Of a DNA stretch of 20,065 nucleotides, positions 7,676 to 15,660 are shown one piece after another. The notes under the pieces are model-generated. The model was not told the DNA's origin. It ran no database searches and saw only the letters and a program-made list of their open reading frames with translations. The number at the start of each line of letters is the position of its first letter. Within the stretch, counting starts at the first letter, position 1. The position numbers and the translations under genes were made by a program. Source of the DNA: a virus; the IMG/VR virus record IMGVR_UViG_3300030331_000245, positions 1,523 to 21,587 of that record; one strand, 5' to 3'.

Positions 7676-9280
7676 TTATCTCCTGCCTGATGGTATGTAA
7701 TCAACATAAAAGCCATTTACAATATATGAAGCTTTTGTATCATTACTTTGTATTCTAAAATTATTACTACTTCCACTACCTACTAAAGGTATTCTTACTA
7801 AAGGTTGTTCTGATGCTCCAAATTTATTAGTACCAAATACTGCTGTACCGAATACTGAAGGAGCTGGAACTGAGTCTAAAGTTATATCAGCTGGTTGAGG
7901 AATATCCAAACTATCATAATCAAATCTTACTCGTAAGTCTGGTTGTATCTCATCCTCTGGACCAAAAGATATTTTTATATAATGTAAAGTTTTTAATGTA
8001 CCGAAATCACCATAATCATAATTAGGTGTTTGGTATCTTGCATCTATTGCTGAACCATTAAAGTTATTACCTGTATCATGTAAATATACAAAACCATTTG
8101 TATCACCATGATAATAAACCTCTATTCCATTGTTATCAAAGTTAGAACCTATCGCTGTAACTTCAATACCTAAAGTTTCTGACCATTGAAATCCATTAGG
8201 TCTTAATGTACCTATAATTCCTCTTTGTGAAGAATCAGAAGCACTTGTTTTTGTGTAATATAATCTGTATTGTGATTTTTCTCTAATTACTAGACTATTA
8301 ATTACAAAATCATTTATTGTTTCTGCTAAATCGCTTATAAGTGGTTGTATCTGTTTACTAATAGTTCCCAACTCCACATCGCCAATCCTTACAGTACCGG
8401 CAACTGTTCTAAGACCATCTGGTGCTAAAAATATTAAGTCACCACCAATCTCTTGAATACTATAACCACTTAAACATCCCACATTCTTTGTAACTGGAAC
8501 TACTGCTATGTTACTTGAGTCATTTATATTTATTAATTTAAAAATACTATTCCTACAAAATATAAATAATTCGTTTCGGAAACTTTTAATACCTTCTACT
8601 TGGTCTTCTAATACTATGCTTCCTGAACCTGTAGATGTAAAATCATCTGGGTCTAAAGTTCCACTAAAAAATATAGTATTTAAATTATCTTCAACTCCAG
8701 CAGCTACTAAATGTTTATCATGCACTGCTAAAAATTTAACACCTTTTGTTCCTGTTACAGTAACTTCTGAAGAAAAGAAAGTTCTAGAAGTTAAGATACC
8801 AGTTCCTTCCATTCTAAAACTGTAAACTTTGTTAGCTCCATCTGCTATAAATACTGTGCCATAATCAGATGTAGCTGTGTCAAATAGAGCAAACTGTATT
8901 TGTCCTTGACTTGTTCTATTTAAAACACTTCTGCCAGTAAAAGTACTATGATTATCACCACTTCCTGATACTGAGCTTCTATTTATTTGTAACCAACTAG
9001 TTCCTGTATTACTAAAATAAATATCATCATCTACACAAGCTATAACTCCATCTGCGTAAGGAAATACTCCTAAGATAGTATCTGTAGAACCTGAAGGTTG
9101 AACAGCACTATCGCCACCAAACTTAGCAAAACCACTTACTCTTCTGTAGCCTCCTTTTACAGAAACTTCAAAATTTTGTAACTTCGTTGCTACTCCGGGA
9201 GTTCTTACTAAATCTAAAGCATTAGAAGCAGTAACCAATCCTCCATCACAAGCAACTGCGTAAGGTTGTGAACGAGCCAT
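7676..9280 (-). CDS. Tail nozzle/stabilisation-like protein
   Basis: A 534-residue protein starting at ATG 9280, two bases after the stop of the adaptor-like gene and without a clear Shine-Dalgarno, so probably coupled. It opens with CDGGLVTASNALDLVRTPGVATKLQNFEVS in essence (residues 10-39), a pattern I associate with podovirus tail stabilisation or tail tubular B-type proteins: residues TPG, LQNFEV and GGYRRVSG lead into repeated beta segments such as IFFSGTLDPDDF, ELFIFCRNSIFKL, and DLIFLAPDGLRTV, consistent with a beta-propeller body. Such proteins form the distal tail (nozzle) below the adaptor ring. The order adaptor, nozzle, fibre is the usual podovirus order. The exact relation to T7 gp12 or P22 gp10 cannot be settled by eye. 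Confidence 0.68.
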   Translation of the reverse strand: MARSQPYAVACDGGLVTASNALDLVRTPGVATKLQNFEVSVKGGYRRVSGFAKFGGDSAVQPSGSTDTILGVFPYADGVIACVDDDIYFSNTGTSWLQINRSSVSGSGDNHSTFTGRSVLNRTSQGQIQFALFDTATSDYGTVFIADGANKVYSFRMEGTGILTSRTFFSSEVTVTGTKGVKFLAVHDKHLVAAGVEDNLNTIFFSGTLDPDDFTSTGSGSIVLEDQVEGIKSFRNELFIFCRNSIFKLININDSSNIAVVPVTKNVGCLSGYSIQEIGGDLIFLAPDGLRTVAGTVRIGDVELGTISKQIQPLISDLAETINDFVINSLVIREKSQYRLYYTKTSASDSSQRGIIGTLRPNGFQWSETLGIEVTAIGSNFDNNGIEVYYHGDTNGFVYLHDTGNNFNGSAIDARYQTPNYDYGDFGTLKTLHYIKISFGPEDEIQPDLRVRFDYDSLDIPQPADITLDSVPAPSVFGTAVFGTNKFGASEQPLVRIPLVGSGSSNNFRIQSNDTKASYIVNGFYVDYIPSGRR

Positions 9281-9282
9281 AA

Positions 9283-10050
9283 TTAAAAATAAGTTCTATC
9301 GTCTGTCATAAACTTAGGAGCAGGATTTATTAAATTTGACTTCATATGTTTCATTGATTTTTTAAAATCCTCTAAAGCAAATGCTGCTTGTTGAGGAGAT
9401 TCTTTAAATTGCCAAATGTAATATCTTGCTCTTGAAGTTATAACATTACTATATTGTTCTGGTAATACTATAGTGTCATCATGTGCTGATAAAGCTGTGG
9501 GTTTTGTAAAGGCATAAAAATGCACATTATAAACTTTATCAGGTATAGGACTTAATCCAAATTTTCTATTATCTGGAGATTTAATTACAAATCTAGGTTC
9601 TCCAAATTGTTGATTACCAGCATCATCTTCGTTTTCGCTATCTCTGTAGTATCTTCGCCACTCATTAAGATTTACAAATCGTAAACCTTTTGATACATGA
9701 GGAGCTGATTCTCCAGAAACATTTATTGTTGTTAAGTAAAAATCATCCCAATCTACTGAAGCAAAGTCTGTTGTTAAACTTGAACTACTAGCATTTAATA
9801 AATACCATCTAGTTCCTGCTACAGTAGCAACTGTAGTATTACCATAAAAAGGGTCTGTACTACCACTAACTCCAGCTGAAAAAAAAGGTAACTGTGGTTC
9901 TTGATTAGCAATATCAAATATAGCTTTATTTACTGCATCTTTAACAAATGCTTGAAATCCTACTGCTCCTGCAAAACTAGAAGAAGTTAAAGGAACTTCA
10001 TTGAGTTCTCTTAGTAATTCATTTGTTAAATCAAGATATGTTGTTGCCAT
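9283..10050 (-). CDS. Head-tail adaptor-like protein (tail tubular A type)
   Basis: A 255-residue protein from ATG 10050, which overlaps the preceding stop as TAATG. The N-terminus (TYLDLTNELLRELNEVPL) and the following helix (FQAFVKDAVNKAIFDIANQE) match the helical opening of podovirus adaptor proteins that dock under the portal. The middle is beta-rich with a GTRWYLL segment, and the C-terminal part (VLPEQYSNVITSRARYYIWQ) ends in helices, also typical. It lies between the capsid block and the nozzle-like gene, which is the expected place. The assignment rests on this pattern and order; the protein could instead be called a generic tail protein. Confidence 0.65.
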   Translation of the reverse strand: MATTYLDLTNELLRELNEVPLTSSSFAGAVGFQAFVKDAVNKAIFDIANQEPQLPFFSAGVSGSTDPFYGNTTVATVAGTRWYLLNASSSSLTTDFASVDWDDFYLTTINVSGESAPHVSKGLRFVNLNEWRRYYRDSENEDDAGNQQFGEPRFVIKSPDNRKFGLSPIPDKVYNVHFYAFTKPTALSAHDDTIVLPEQYSNVITSRARYYIWQFKESPQQAAFALEDFKKSMKHMKSNLINPAPKFMTDDRTYF

Positions 10051-10172
10051 TATTTTTTCTTTTTCTTATTAGCTTTTAAAGATTTTTCTAAAATTTTAGC
10101 TTGTCCAGCATGACTTTTAGAAGCTTTCTTCAAGGCAGCTATTAATTTTTTAGTTTGTGCTTCACTAAGCAT
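10050..10172 (-). CDS. Very small Lys-rich protein (40 aa)
   Basis: A short frame from ATG 10172-10170 to TAA 10052-10050. It lies exactly between its neighbours: the start is one base after the upstream stop, and its stop overlaps the adaptor start as TAATG. The product begins MLSEAQTKKLIAALKKASK, is one amphipathic helix by pattern, and ends with a run of Lys. Exact tiling, and a composition like the gene just upstream, support it as real. It has no recognisable domain. Charge suggests binding to DNA or to an acidic protein surface, perhaps in the virion, but this is inference. Confidence 0.65.
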   Translation of the reverse strand: MLSEAQTKKLIAALKKASKSHAGQAKILEKSLKANKKKKK

Positions 10173-10173
10173 T

Positions 10174-10371
10174 TTATCTACCTACTTTTTTCTGAGCTGC
10201 TTTATGTGCCTGTGTAAAAGTTTTACCTCTTTTCATCATATTAGCCATCATTTTCATATGTTTGCCTGTATGATGAACAGCATGTTTTTTCATAGTGTCT
10301 TGTTGTCTTTTTGTTAAAGAAGACAAATCAGCACCTTTTACAGTAACTTTCTTTTTAGGTTTCATTGGCAT
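10174..10371 (-). CDS. Small basic Met/His/Lys-rich protein (65 aa)
   Basis: I place the start at ATG 10371-10369, two bases past the stop of the upstream gene, because GGGGAAG lies just in front. An ATG-less upstream extension in the same frame would run into the preceding gene. The 65-residue product begins MPMKPKKKV and carries LTKRQQDTMKKHAVHH, then KHMKMMANMM and GKTFTQAHKAAQKKVG. This helical, Lys/His/Met-rich arrangement (an L-x-x-RQ helix followed by a TFTQAHKAA helix) recurs in small proteins of marine phages as I remember them, always near structural genes. The function is unknown to me; nucleic acid binding is plausible from charge. Confidence 0.7.
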   Translation of the reverse strand: MPMKPKKKVTVKGADLSSLTKRQQDTMKKHAVHHTGKHMKMMANMMKRGKTFTQAHKAAQKKVGR

Positions 10372-10372
10372 T

Positions 10373-10612
10373 TTACTTCCCCTTATTTCTTTCTTGGTAT
10401 GCAAATTTCATAGTATTCATACCAGCTTTTTCTTGACAATGTTGAACAAATTCATCAACAGAAGAATAATCTTTCATTCCTTTCATGTCTTTGCTAACTT
10501 TTTTACCTTCTTGATATGACATTCTACTACCACCCATCATAGGTTTTCTTCCATAGCTCATAGGTTTTCTTTTTTTCTTTATTGATTCTTCCATCATTTT
10601 TTTGTAATCCAT
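10373..10612 (-). CDS. Small basic Lys/Met-rich protein (79 aa)
   Basis: A 79-residue protein from ATG 10612 with AAGGAATT upstream. It is the first gene after the intrinsic terminator. The N-terminal half is basic with Lys, Met, Gly and Arg (MDYKKMMEESIKKKRKPMSY), the middle has GGSRMSYQEG, and the C-terminal part (SVDEFVQHCQEKAG, then a basic end) looks helical. Two short GRKPMMGG / KRKPMSYG segments resemble each other. There is one Cys and no membrane segment. I recognise no family. It begins a run of three basic small proteins between capsid and tail genes. Confidence 0.7.
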   Translation of the reverse strand: MDYKKMMEESIKKKRKPMSYGRKPMMGGSRMSYQEGKKVSKDMKGMKDYSSVDEFVQHCQEKAGMNTMKFAYQERNKGK

Positions 10613-10623
10613 AATAATTCCTT

Positions 10624-10652
10624 AAAAAATGGAAGGGTCCGAAGACCCCTCC
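10624..10652 (-). terminator. Intrinsic terminator with UUCG tetraloop after the capsid gene
   Basis: On the minus strand GGAGGGGTC (10652-10644), TTCG, then GACCCTTCC (10639-10631) form a nine-pair stem with one G-U pair, closed by the very stable C(UUCG)G loop. It is followed by ATTTTTT (10630-10624). The stem starts 10 bases after the major capsid stop. This is the only strong terminator I see in the late operon, so it should partly end transcription after capsid, leaving readthrough for the tail genes. Confidence 0.88.
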
Positions 10653-10661
10653 TAACTATTA

Positions 10662-11645
10662 CTAGTCTATTGCATAAAATGCTGAAACTAATGCTTCAGG
10701 TCTTAGGACTTTTGCTCCATAAACATGCAATCCTCTAACAATATCACCAAATGAATCTGGGTCTCTTAGGACCTCAGTTGAGATAATTGTTTGAGCAGTT
10801 GCAACTGAAGAAATATGTCCAGCTAACACTTTACCACTTGCTGTAGAAGCAGCAGCAATATTGTTAGATTTGTACATATTAAATCCTCTCAACATTCCAC
10901 TAGAAACTAAACCATTTCTAATAGAACCTTGACCTGCGTTAAAGTCAACACTTAATAACTTAGAACCAGATTGACCAAGCTGTTCATAAAAACTTGGTGG
11001 TGCAACGAACCATCTACCTTCTTCAGGTACATTTTGCTCGTCAAGCAATCTAGCCATGAAAGCCATAACATCTAATGGGTCTGTTCCTGTTCCGTCAGAA
11101 CCTGTAAGGTCTACAGAGTTAGAACCACCTTGATGTTGAGCCATAGTTTGTGTAGCTGCTGCTGCATCTGCACCTATAATATGGTCTGGGCTTGAAGATG
11201 AAACACCACTAAACATTGTAGCTAATACTGCTGAGTCAAAAGAGTCTCTTAGAGCATAAGCTGCTGATGATGTTGCCACCTCTTTAAAGTTAACATGTGA
11301 CATTTTGCTTTCAATATCATCTACGATGAATTTAAAAGCTTTTGCTGAATCAACAACCAAAGATGTTTCTTGGTCTGTTAATTTTGTTGCAGTAGTATCA
11401 CTTCCTCTGGTGTAATCTGATACACTAATTTCAGGTTCTTTGATAATTAGTACAGAGTCACCAAAGTTTGAGATTTCTCCGGAGTAATCGGTATTTGTAA
11501 TAGCTTCTACCACACTTGCTTTTCTGAAAAAGTTTAATACTTTAGCAGAATAAATTTGAGGTAAAAAGAAACTATTAGCTTGACCACTCACAGAGTTTCC
11601 GAAGTTTGCATTTGTATCTGGACTAGGTTCAAAATACTGTGCCAT
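10662..11645 (-). CDS. Major capsid protein
   Basis: A 327-residue protein starting at ATG 11645. It has one of the strongest ribosome binding sites here (AAAGGAGGGACG), in keeping with the most abundant virion protein. The N-terminus contains SFFLPQIYSAKVLNFFRKASVVEAITNTDY followed by IKEPEISVSDYTRG (quoted in essence, residues about 26-80), the pattern of P22-coat-like HK97-fold capsid proteins in marine podoviruses: an N-arm, then a GDSV-type strand, then a helix with FIVDDIESK. The C-terminal part (GDIVRGLHVYGAKVLRPEAL) fits the closing beta-strand of the A domain. No prohead protease gene is nearby, so maturation probably relies on the scaffold alone. An intrinsic terminator follows the gene, which may stabilise this part of the transcript. 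Confidence 0.9.
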   Translation of the reverse strand: MAQYFEPSPDTNANFGNSVSGQANSFFLPQIYSAKVLNFFRKASVVEAITNTDYSGEISNFGDSVLIIKEPEISVSDYTRGSDTTATKLTDQETSLVVDSAKAFKFIVDDIESKMSHVNFKEVATSSAAYALRDSFDSAVLATMFSGVSSSSPDHIIGADAAAATQTMAQHQGGSNSVDLTGSDGTGTDPLDVMAFMARLLDEQNVPEEGRWFVAPPSFYEQLGQSGSKLLSVDFNAGQGSIRNGLVSSGMLRGFNMYKSNNIAAASTASGKVLAGHISSVATAQTIISTEVLRDPDSFGDIVRGLHVYGAKVLRPEALVSAFYAID

Positions 11646-11682
11646 TTTTTCGTCCCTCCTTTGGGTTAAAAATTAAGTTAAT

Positions 11683-12540
11683 TTAATTAATTCTTCCTTC
11701 TTCCCAAGCTTTGTCGATTTCTTTTTCAAGTCTATCAAATTCAGCTGGAGATAAAGAAAGAATCTCCTTTTGTGTCCAAATCTTTGCTTCTTTTGGCTCG
11801 ACATTGGTTGTCTTAGTAGACACCATATCGGCAGCCGAAGACTTAGATTCAGAGCCTCTTGATAGCTGTTTCTGTTTGCTAGTTATTCCCACATCTGATT
11901 TAAATAAATCTATAGCTCGACTTGCTGCTTCTGGGTCATTAGAATTTTTATAAATCCAATTCTGTATAGACTCAGGTTGAGATTTTGCCCAATCGTGAAA
12001 ATCATCACTGTTTCTAATATCATCAAAATCAGGATGCTTTGCTTTGAGTTCTTTCTCAGCATCTAATCTAACAAGTTGCTGTTCTCTTTCTTGTAAAAGT
12101 TTTACCTTTTCTTCAAGTTGTTTTGCTCTGCTTTCGCTTTGCATAGTAGCAACTGTTTCTACCACATCATAAACATCAGGATATTTTTGTTTAAACTCAG
12201 CAAGTTCTTCTTCAGATTTAGGTGGGGTATATTTTACCTGACCTTCTTTTGCTTGTTCTATAAGTTCAAGCTCTTTCTGTTTAAACTCATTAAGTTTACT
12301 ATCATAATGTTTTTTCAAATCATCATATCTTTTTTTGTAGTCGGGTCGCTTATAGTTACCTTTTTGTTCTACCTGAACTTCTGATTCCTGTTCAACAGAC
12401 TCTTCAGTATTTTCTACTACAGTATTACTTTCAGGGTCTGGAAAGTACACATTTTCAGATGAAACAAATTGTTTATCTTCTACATCGTGCCAACTCTTTT
12501 TTAAGTTATATGGGTTAGCTTTTTCTTCTTTTTTAGCCAT
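11683..12540 (-). CDS. Capsid scaffolding protein
   Basis: A 285-residue protein from ATG 12540 with AGGAGA seven or so bases upstream. It is highly charged and helical: an acidic low-complexity region at about 35-65 rich in Glu/Val/Gln, a basic stretch (YKRPDYKKRYDDLKKHY), a long Lys/Glu/Gln coiled coil to about residue 165, then the conserved-looking KAKHPDFDDIRNSDDFHDWAK, and a charged helical C-terminus. Position just before the major capsid gene, charge, and coiled-coil content are classic for podovirus scaffolds, which guide procapsid assembly and leave before DNA packaging. The HPDFDDIRNSDDF segment is familiar to me from marine phage scaffold genes. Confidence 0.83.
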   Translation of the reverse strand: MAKKEEKANPYNLKKSWHDVEDKQFVSSENVYFPDPESNTVVENTEESVEQESEVQVEQKGNYKRPDYKKRYDDLKKHYDSKLNEFKQKELELIEQAKEGQVKYTPPKSEEELAEFKQKYPDVYDVVETVATMQSESRAKQLEEKVKLLQEREQQLVRLDAEKELKAKHPDFDDIRNSDDFHDWAKSQPESIQNWIYKNSNDPEAASRAIDLFKSDVGITSKQKQLSRGSESKSSAADMVSTKTTNVEPKEAKIWTQKEILSLSPAEFDRLEKEIDKAWEEGRIN

Positions 12541-12630
12541 CTTATTCTCCTATTAAGTGCTTTAACAATCTTTCAAGGTAGCTGCTGTACATGCAGGGCT
12601 TGTCTTGTAAAGGTCGCCTTTCGGTTAAAT
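12541..12630 (-). other. 90-bp intergenic stretch before the scaffold gene
   Basis: This is the longest gap within the late operon. It starts beside a perfect 12-base palindrome (GTTAAATTTAAC, 12624-12635) that covers the stop of the upstream gene. There is a weak AAAGG-TCG-CCTTT hairpin (12609-12621) with no T tract, and a CTGC-N7-GCAG hairpin near 12583-12597. The scaffold ribosome binding site is at its end. Reading past two in-frame stops, the upstream frame continues as a plausible peptide (PKGDLYKTSPACTAATLKDC), which may be an eroded coding tail. No convincing promoter. Confidence 0.5.
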
Positions 12631-13410
12631 TTAACTACGGATATTTGGAGGTCCTAACATACTTTCTGTTATGAGGTTTTCTTCCTCTTCTCTTGCTAAC
12701 AGTGGATTCACTGTAGAAACAGTTTCTGGTCGATTAATATTAAAAGTCATTTCAACTTCTTTTTTTCTCATATCAGACATGTTATCATCATCCATTTCTG
12801 AATGAGGACCACCATGTACCATAGCTTTTCTATCTTCCCCAGCATCATAAGCAGCTTCAGCATCCTTCATCATTTTGAGAAGGTTGTCTGAACCAATCTG
12901 CTCTACTGATTTTGCTGTAAAGACAAATTCTCCATCCGATAACCTTGCAGGTATCGAATCAGAGGTCCCAGTGCCGGGTCCTTCGACTTCTCCGGCTCCA
13001 GTAAACTCCGAAGCTTTTTCCACTACTTTGTCGAATATCATACTCAACTCAGGATTAGCTTCTAGTTGTTCCATTAACATAGACTCTTCTTTGTCGGATA
13101 GAGCTTCATCTATCACAAAGTCTACAAATTGTTGTTCCATTTGTTCATCAGGTATCATCTTATCTTCTTCAGACATCATCTTATCTTCTTCACCATCAGC
13201 ATACATAGCTCTCATTTTATCTTCTTCTTCTTTCATCAACTTTACCATGTCACCATCTGCTTTAGGTTCTCTCATTTCTTTTTTATCTTTAGCAGCTTCT
13301 TTCATAGGTTCTTCTTTATCACCATCACCATCTAAATCTAAAAAGTCTGGTTTTGAAACTTCATCACCATCTTTATATGAATATCTATCTTTATCTTTTT
13401 TTAGTATCAT
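12631..13410 (-). CDS. Conserved acidic virion-associated hypothetical protein
   Basis: A 259-residue protein whose ATG (13410) overlaps the stop of the embedded small gene as ATGA, with AGAAAGGAAG upstream. The first 90 residues are acidic and rich in Lys, Glu, Asp and Met, with a DLDGDGDKEE loop (25-34) like an EF-hand or dockerin calcium loop. Residues 90-140 are helical. Residues 144-162 hold GPGTGTSDSIPARLSDGEF, a motif I know from many phage structural proteins, including the ends of some tape measure proteins, and from proteins between portal and scaffold in marine podoviruses. The remainder is acidic. The motif and position support a head-assembly or virion role, but the exact function is unknown. 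Confidence 0.75.
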   Translation of the reverse strand: MILKKDKDRYSYKDGDEVSKPDFLDLDGDGDKEEPMKEAAKDKKEMREPKADGDMVKLMKEEEDKMRAMYADGEEDKMMSEEDKMIPDEQMEQQFVDFVIDEALSDKEESMLMEQLEANPELSMIFDKVVEKASEFTGAGEVEGPGTGTSDSIPARLSDGEFVFTAKSVEQIGSDNLLKMMKDAEAAYDAGEDRKAMVHGGPHSEMDDDNMSDMRKKEVEMTFNINRPETVSTVNPLLAREEEENLITESMLGPPNIRS

Positions 13411-13640
13411 TTTTCTTCCTTTCTATTCAGGGCTTCCTGTATCTGTCCCTTGAGCTGCTCCAACTGTACCACTAAACGCATCTTCCCCTGCAACCGGTAC
13501 ATTTCCGATTCCGATGTTGCCACCACCAGTGCCTGTAGGTCCAAGCTCTTGAGGTTGTTGAGGTGTTCCAGTAATGCCTCCCATAGGTCCTTGTTGTTCA
13601 CCAGTGGGTTCAATTTCTTCGCCAATTTCTTGTCTAGCAT
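13407..13640 (-). CDS. Small helical protein encoded out of frame within the portal 3' end
   Basis: A 77-residue product read from ATG 13640-13638, in the +1 frame relative to portal. Its first 218 bases lie inside the last 72 codons of portal. AGGA lies seven bases before the ATG, and the stop (TGA) overlaps the next start as ATGA, which is how real neighbours in this operon are joined. The product is a balanced helical protein (MLDKKLAKKLNPLVNN, then LWEALLEHLNNLKSLDL, then SEMYRLQGKMRLVVQLEQLK), whereas the portal frame here is low-complexity Gly/Pro/Thr/Gln. Small proteins with the RLQGK-x-x-x-L helix between portal and scaffold are familiar to me from other phages. I judge both frames to be translated. 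Confidence 0.75.
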   Translation of the reverse strand: MLDKKLAKKLNPLVNNKDLWEALLEHLNNLKSLDLQALVVATSESEMYRLQGKMRLVVQLEQLKGQIQEALNRKEEK

Positions 13641-15657
13641 TTTGCATTCCTATTATTTGTGCCATTATAGCTGCTTCTTCAGGGTCATTTAAAATCTCAT
13701 CAGGGTCTAAATCTAAGCTATAAGCAAGTTCACTGACCAATTTAGAAATCTTAACAAATGGTGCAATAGTTGGATTTTGTGCAGTTTGTAAGAACATTGT
13801 CAGTCTTTGACTTCTAACTTCTTTCTGCATCAAGCTATTGGTTCCTGTTGCCTTAACTTCTAAATCACCTTGTATATCTAAGCTACCTTCAAAGAACTGC
13901 ATATTCCATGCGAAATATGATTCTCCTAAAGGTTTTAACAAAAAGTCGTCAAGATTCTTAACAACTGTTTTGATATTTAAACTTGCTGCTCCAAGTAACA
14001 TTGACATACCAGAGGCAGTTCTTGTCATACTTTGAACTCCTGTGTGTCCATGTGAGTAACTTGGTATGCCAGTTTGTTCGTCAGCAAGTTGTCTAAACCT
14101 ATCAAACATCATCATGTTTTCAGGTGCAGTGTTAGGAAACTTTAATCCATATATAGATTGTCCCGGCATTCCAGCTTGTCTTCTAAAAATTTTACCCGGA
14201 AATATTTCCATTGATTGTCCACCTACTAATGCTGATTCATCAACATCAAATACCAAAGAACCTGATAATGCTAAGTTATCAATAGCCATTCTAGCATGAC
14301 CATTCATAATTTGTTGAGAATCGTTCATATTCTCAGCAACTCCTATACCAAAGAAATTATATGGATTTCTTTCGTAAGGAAAAGCATGATAAGGTATTCT
14401 ATATGGTGTAAACGGATTTATTACTGCTCTTAGTAACTTATCACCACAAATCCATGCGTTAATTTGCACTTCATCAAGCTCATCAATTTCGTCTGCTAAT
14501 TCTATACCTACTTCTTCGGCATACTTAGCATCCATAATCCCCCAATATTCTAAGACTTCAAAAGCATTACCATAAGCATCTTCAGTATCATAATCTTCTT
14601 TTAACTGACTTTCAAAGTCTTTTTCAATATAGTTAGGTCCATTTTGAATTGCTTCTCTAATAGCTTCTTTATCAAAATAAGGCATATTTTTTAATGCTCT
14701 AAGTTGTGAAGTATTTAGTTTGTGTCTATGTATTACATACTCACATTCTTCGATATTTGTTGCTCCGGGTTCTGGGTAAAAATCCCAACAGCTTACAAAT
14801 TCAATTCTTGGAACTCTAACTTGCACAGGTGAATATTGTCTTTCACCCATTTCATTCATTTGCCAATTATTAAGAGTTTTGTTAAAATTAAAAGGACCCT
14901 TAATAATTCCTGTTCCTAATAGTGCTGCCTCAAGTAACGCACTTCTCATTTCTGAAGAACCATTTGATTCTTCTATTTGGTCATGGATTAATTTTTCCAT
15001 TCTTCTTGCAGCTTTTTGAGCTGGAGACATTTCAGGTGTTTGTGGATTTGGAACTAAACCTTCTTGTAGTATTCCTATGTTTTCAGCTTTTTCTTCTAAA
15101 GATTGTTCATCTTCATCAAATATCCCATCACCAAAAGTAGCTCCGGGTTTTAAAACTTTACCATCACCTTCAAAACCAACATCAAAAGGTCCACCTATTT
15201 GATTACCAATATCATCTGGTAACATTTGTGGTTGAGACATCTCAAGACCCGGTTGAGGATTTTGAGAATCTAGATATACATTATCAAACTCACCTTCAGA
15301 TATTTTAGTTTCACTAATACCTATTGGAAACTTACCAGTGCCAAATAAAACATCTACTAACTGACCAAATGCAGCTAATACTTTTGTCTTTGTAACTTTT
15401 ACAAAAACTCTAGATTTTTCTGACTCTCTAAATTTAACTCTTTTACCATAAAGACCTCTATAGTTTTCGTAAGCCTCAAGCCATCTTGTTTCATCAGAAT
15501 CTCTTGCATCTTCTGCTAAACCAAAACGACTTTGTACTAAACCAACTAAATTAATTTTTTGGTCTGGTATAAGATTTAAATTTTTTCCAGCTTCACCTTC
15601 AACATTTTCGTATATGTTGTCTGCGTTTAAAAAAGAATTTTCTGTTTCGTCTGCCAT
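13423..15657 (-). CDS. Portal protein (head-tail connector)
   Basis: A 744-residue protein, the length expected for a podovirus portal of the P22/T7-like kind. It starts at ATG 15657, three bases after the terminase stop, with only a weak ribosome binding site (GGAT), so coupling is likely. The N-terminal region has ETRWLEAYENYRGLYG (about 39-54), followed by a conserved-looking VKVTKTKVLAAFGQLVDVLF. The middle carries ARRMEKLIHDQIEESNG, ALLEAALLGTGIIKGPF and WDFYPEPGA, which are typical of this portal group, then GIGVAENMNDSQQIMNG. The last 72 residues are a flexible Gly/Pro/Thr/Gln tail that overlaps another gene. The protein forms the dodecameric ring for DNA entry and exit, docking with terminase and adaptor. 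Confidence 0.9.
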   Translation of the reverse strand: MADETENSFLNADNIYENVEGEAGKNLNLIPDQKINLVGLVQSRFGLAEDARDSDETRWLEAYENYRGLYGKRVKFRESEKSRVFVKVTKTKVLAAFGQLVDVLFGTGKFPIGISETKISEGEFDNVYLDSQNPQPGLEMSQPQMLPDDIGNQIGGPFDVGFEGDGKVLKPGATFGDGIFDEDEQSLEEKAENIGILQEGLVPNPQTPEMSPAQKAARRMEKLIHDQIEESNGSSEMRSALLEAALLGTGIIKGPFNFNKTLNNWQMNEMGERQYSPVQVRVPRIEFVSCWDFYPEPGATNIEECEYVIHRHKLNTSQLRALKNMPYFDKEAIREAIQNGPNYIEKDFESQLKEDYDTEDAYGNAFEVLEYWGIMDAKYAEEVGIELADEIDELDEVQINAWICGDKLLRAVINPFTPYRIPYHAFPYERNPYNFFGIGVAENMNDSQQIMNGHARMAIDNLALSGSLVFDVDESALVGGQSMEIFPGKIFRRQAGMPGQSIYGLKFPNTAPENMMMFDRFRQLADEQTGIPSYSHGHTGVQSMTRTASGMSMLLGAASLNIKTVVKNLDDFLLKPLGESYFAWNMQFFEGSLDIQGDLEVKATGTNSLMQKEVRSQRLTMFLQTAQNPTIAPFVKISKLVSELAYSLDLDPDEILNDPEEAAIMAQIIGMQNARQEIGEEIEPTGEQQGPMGGITGTPQQPQELGPTGTGGGNIGIGNVPVAGEDAFSGTVGAAQGTDTGSPE

Positions 15658-15660
15658 ATA

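Noticed and set aside
12541-12630. Promoter or terminator in the gap before scaffold
   Set aside because: The best -35/-10 pair (TTGAAA and TAATAG) is only 15 bases apart, and the hairpins lack a T tract.
12875-13453. Plus-strand open frame of 192 codons opposite the hypothetical head gene
   Set aside because: The product is a Ser/Ile-rich string without any domain pattern, while the minus strand carries a clear motif, a ribosome binding site and operon coupling.
13441-13560. GC-rich patch as recently transferred DNA
   Set aside because: Dual coding of portal and the embedded gene explains the higher G+C, and both frames run without interruption across it.
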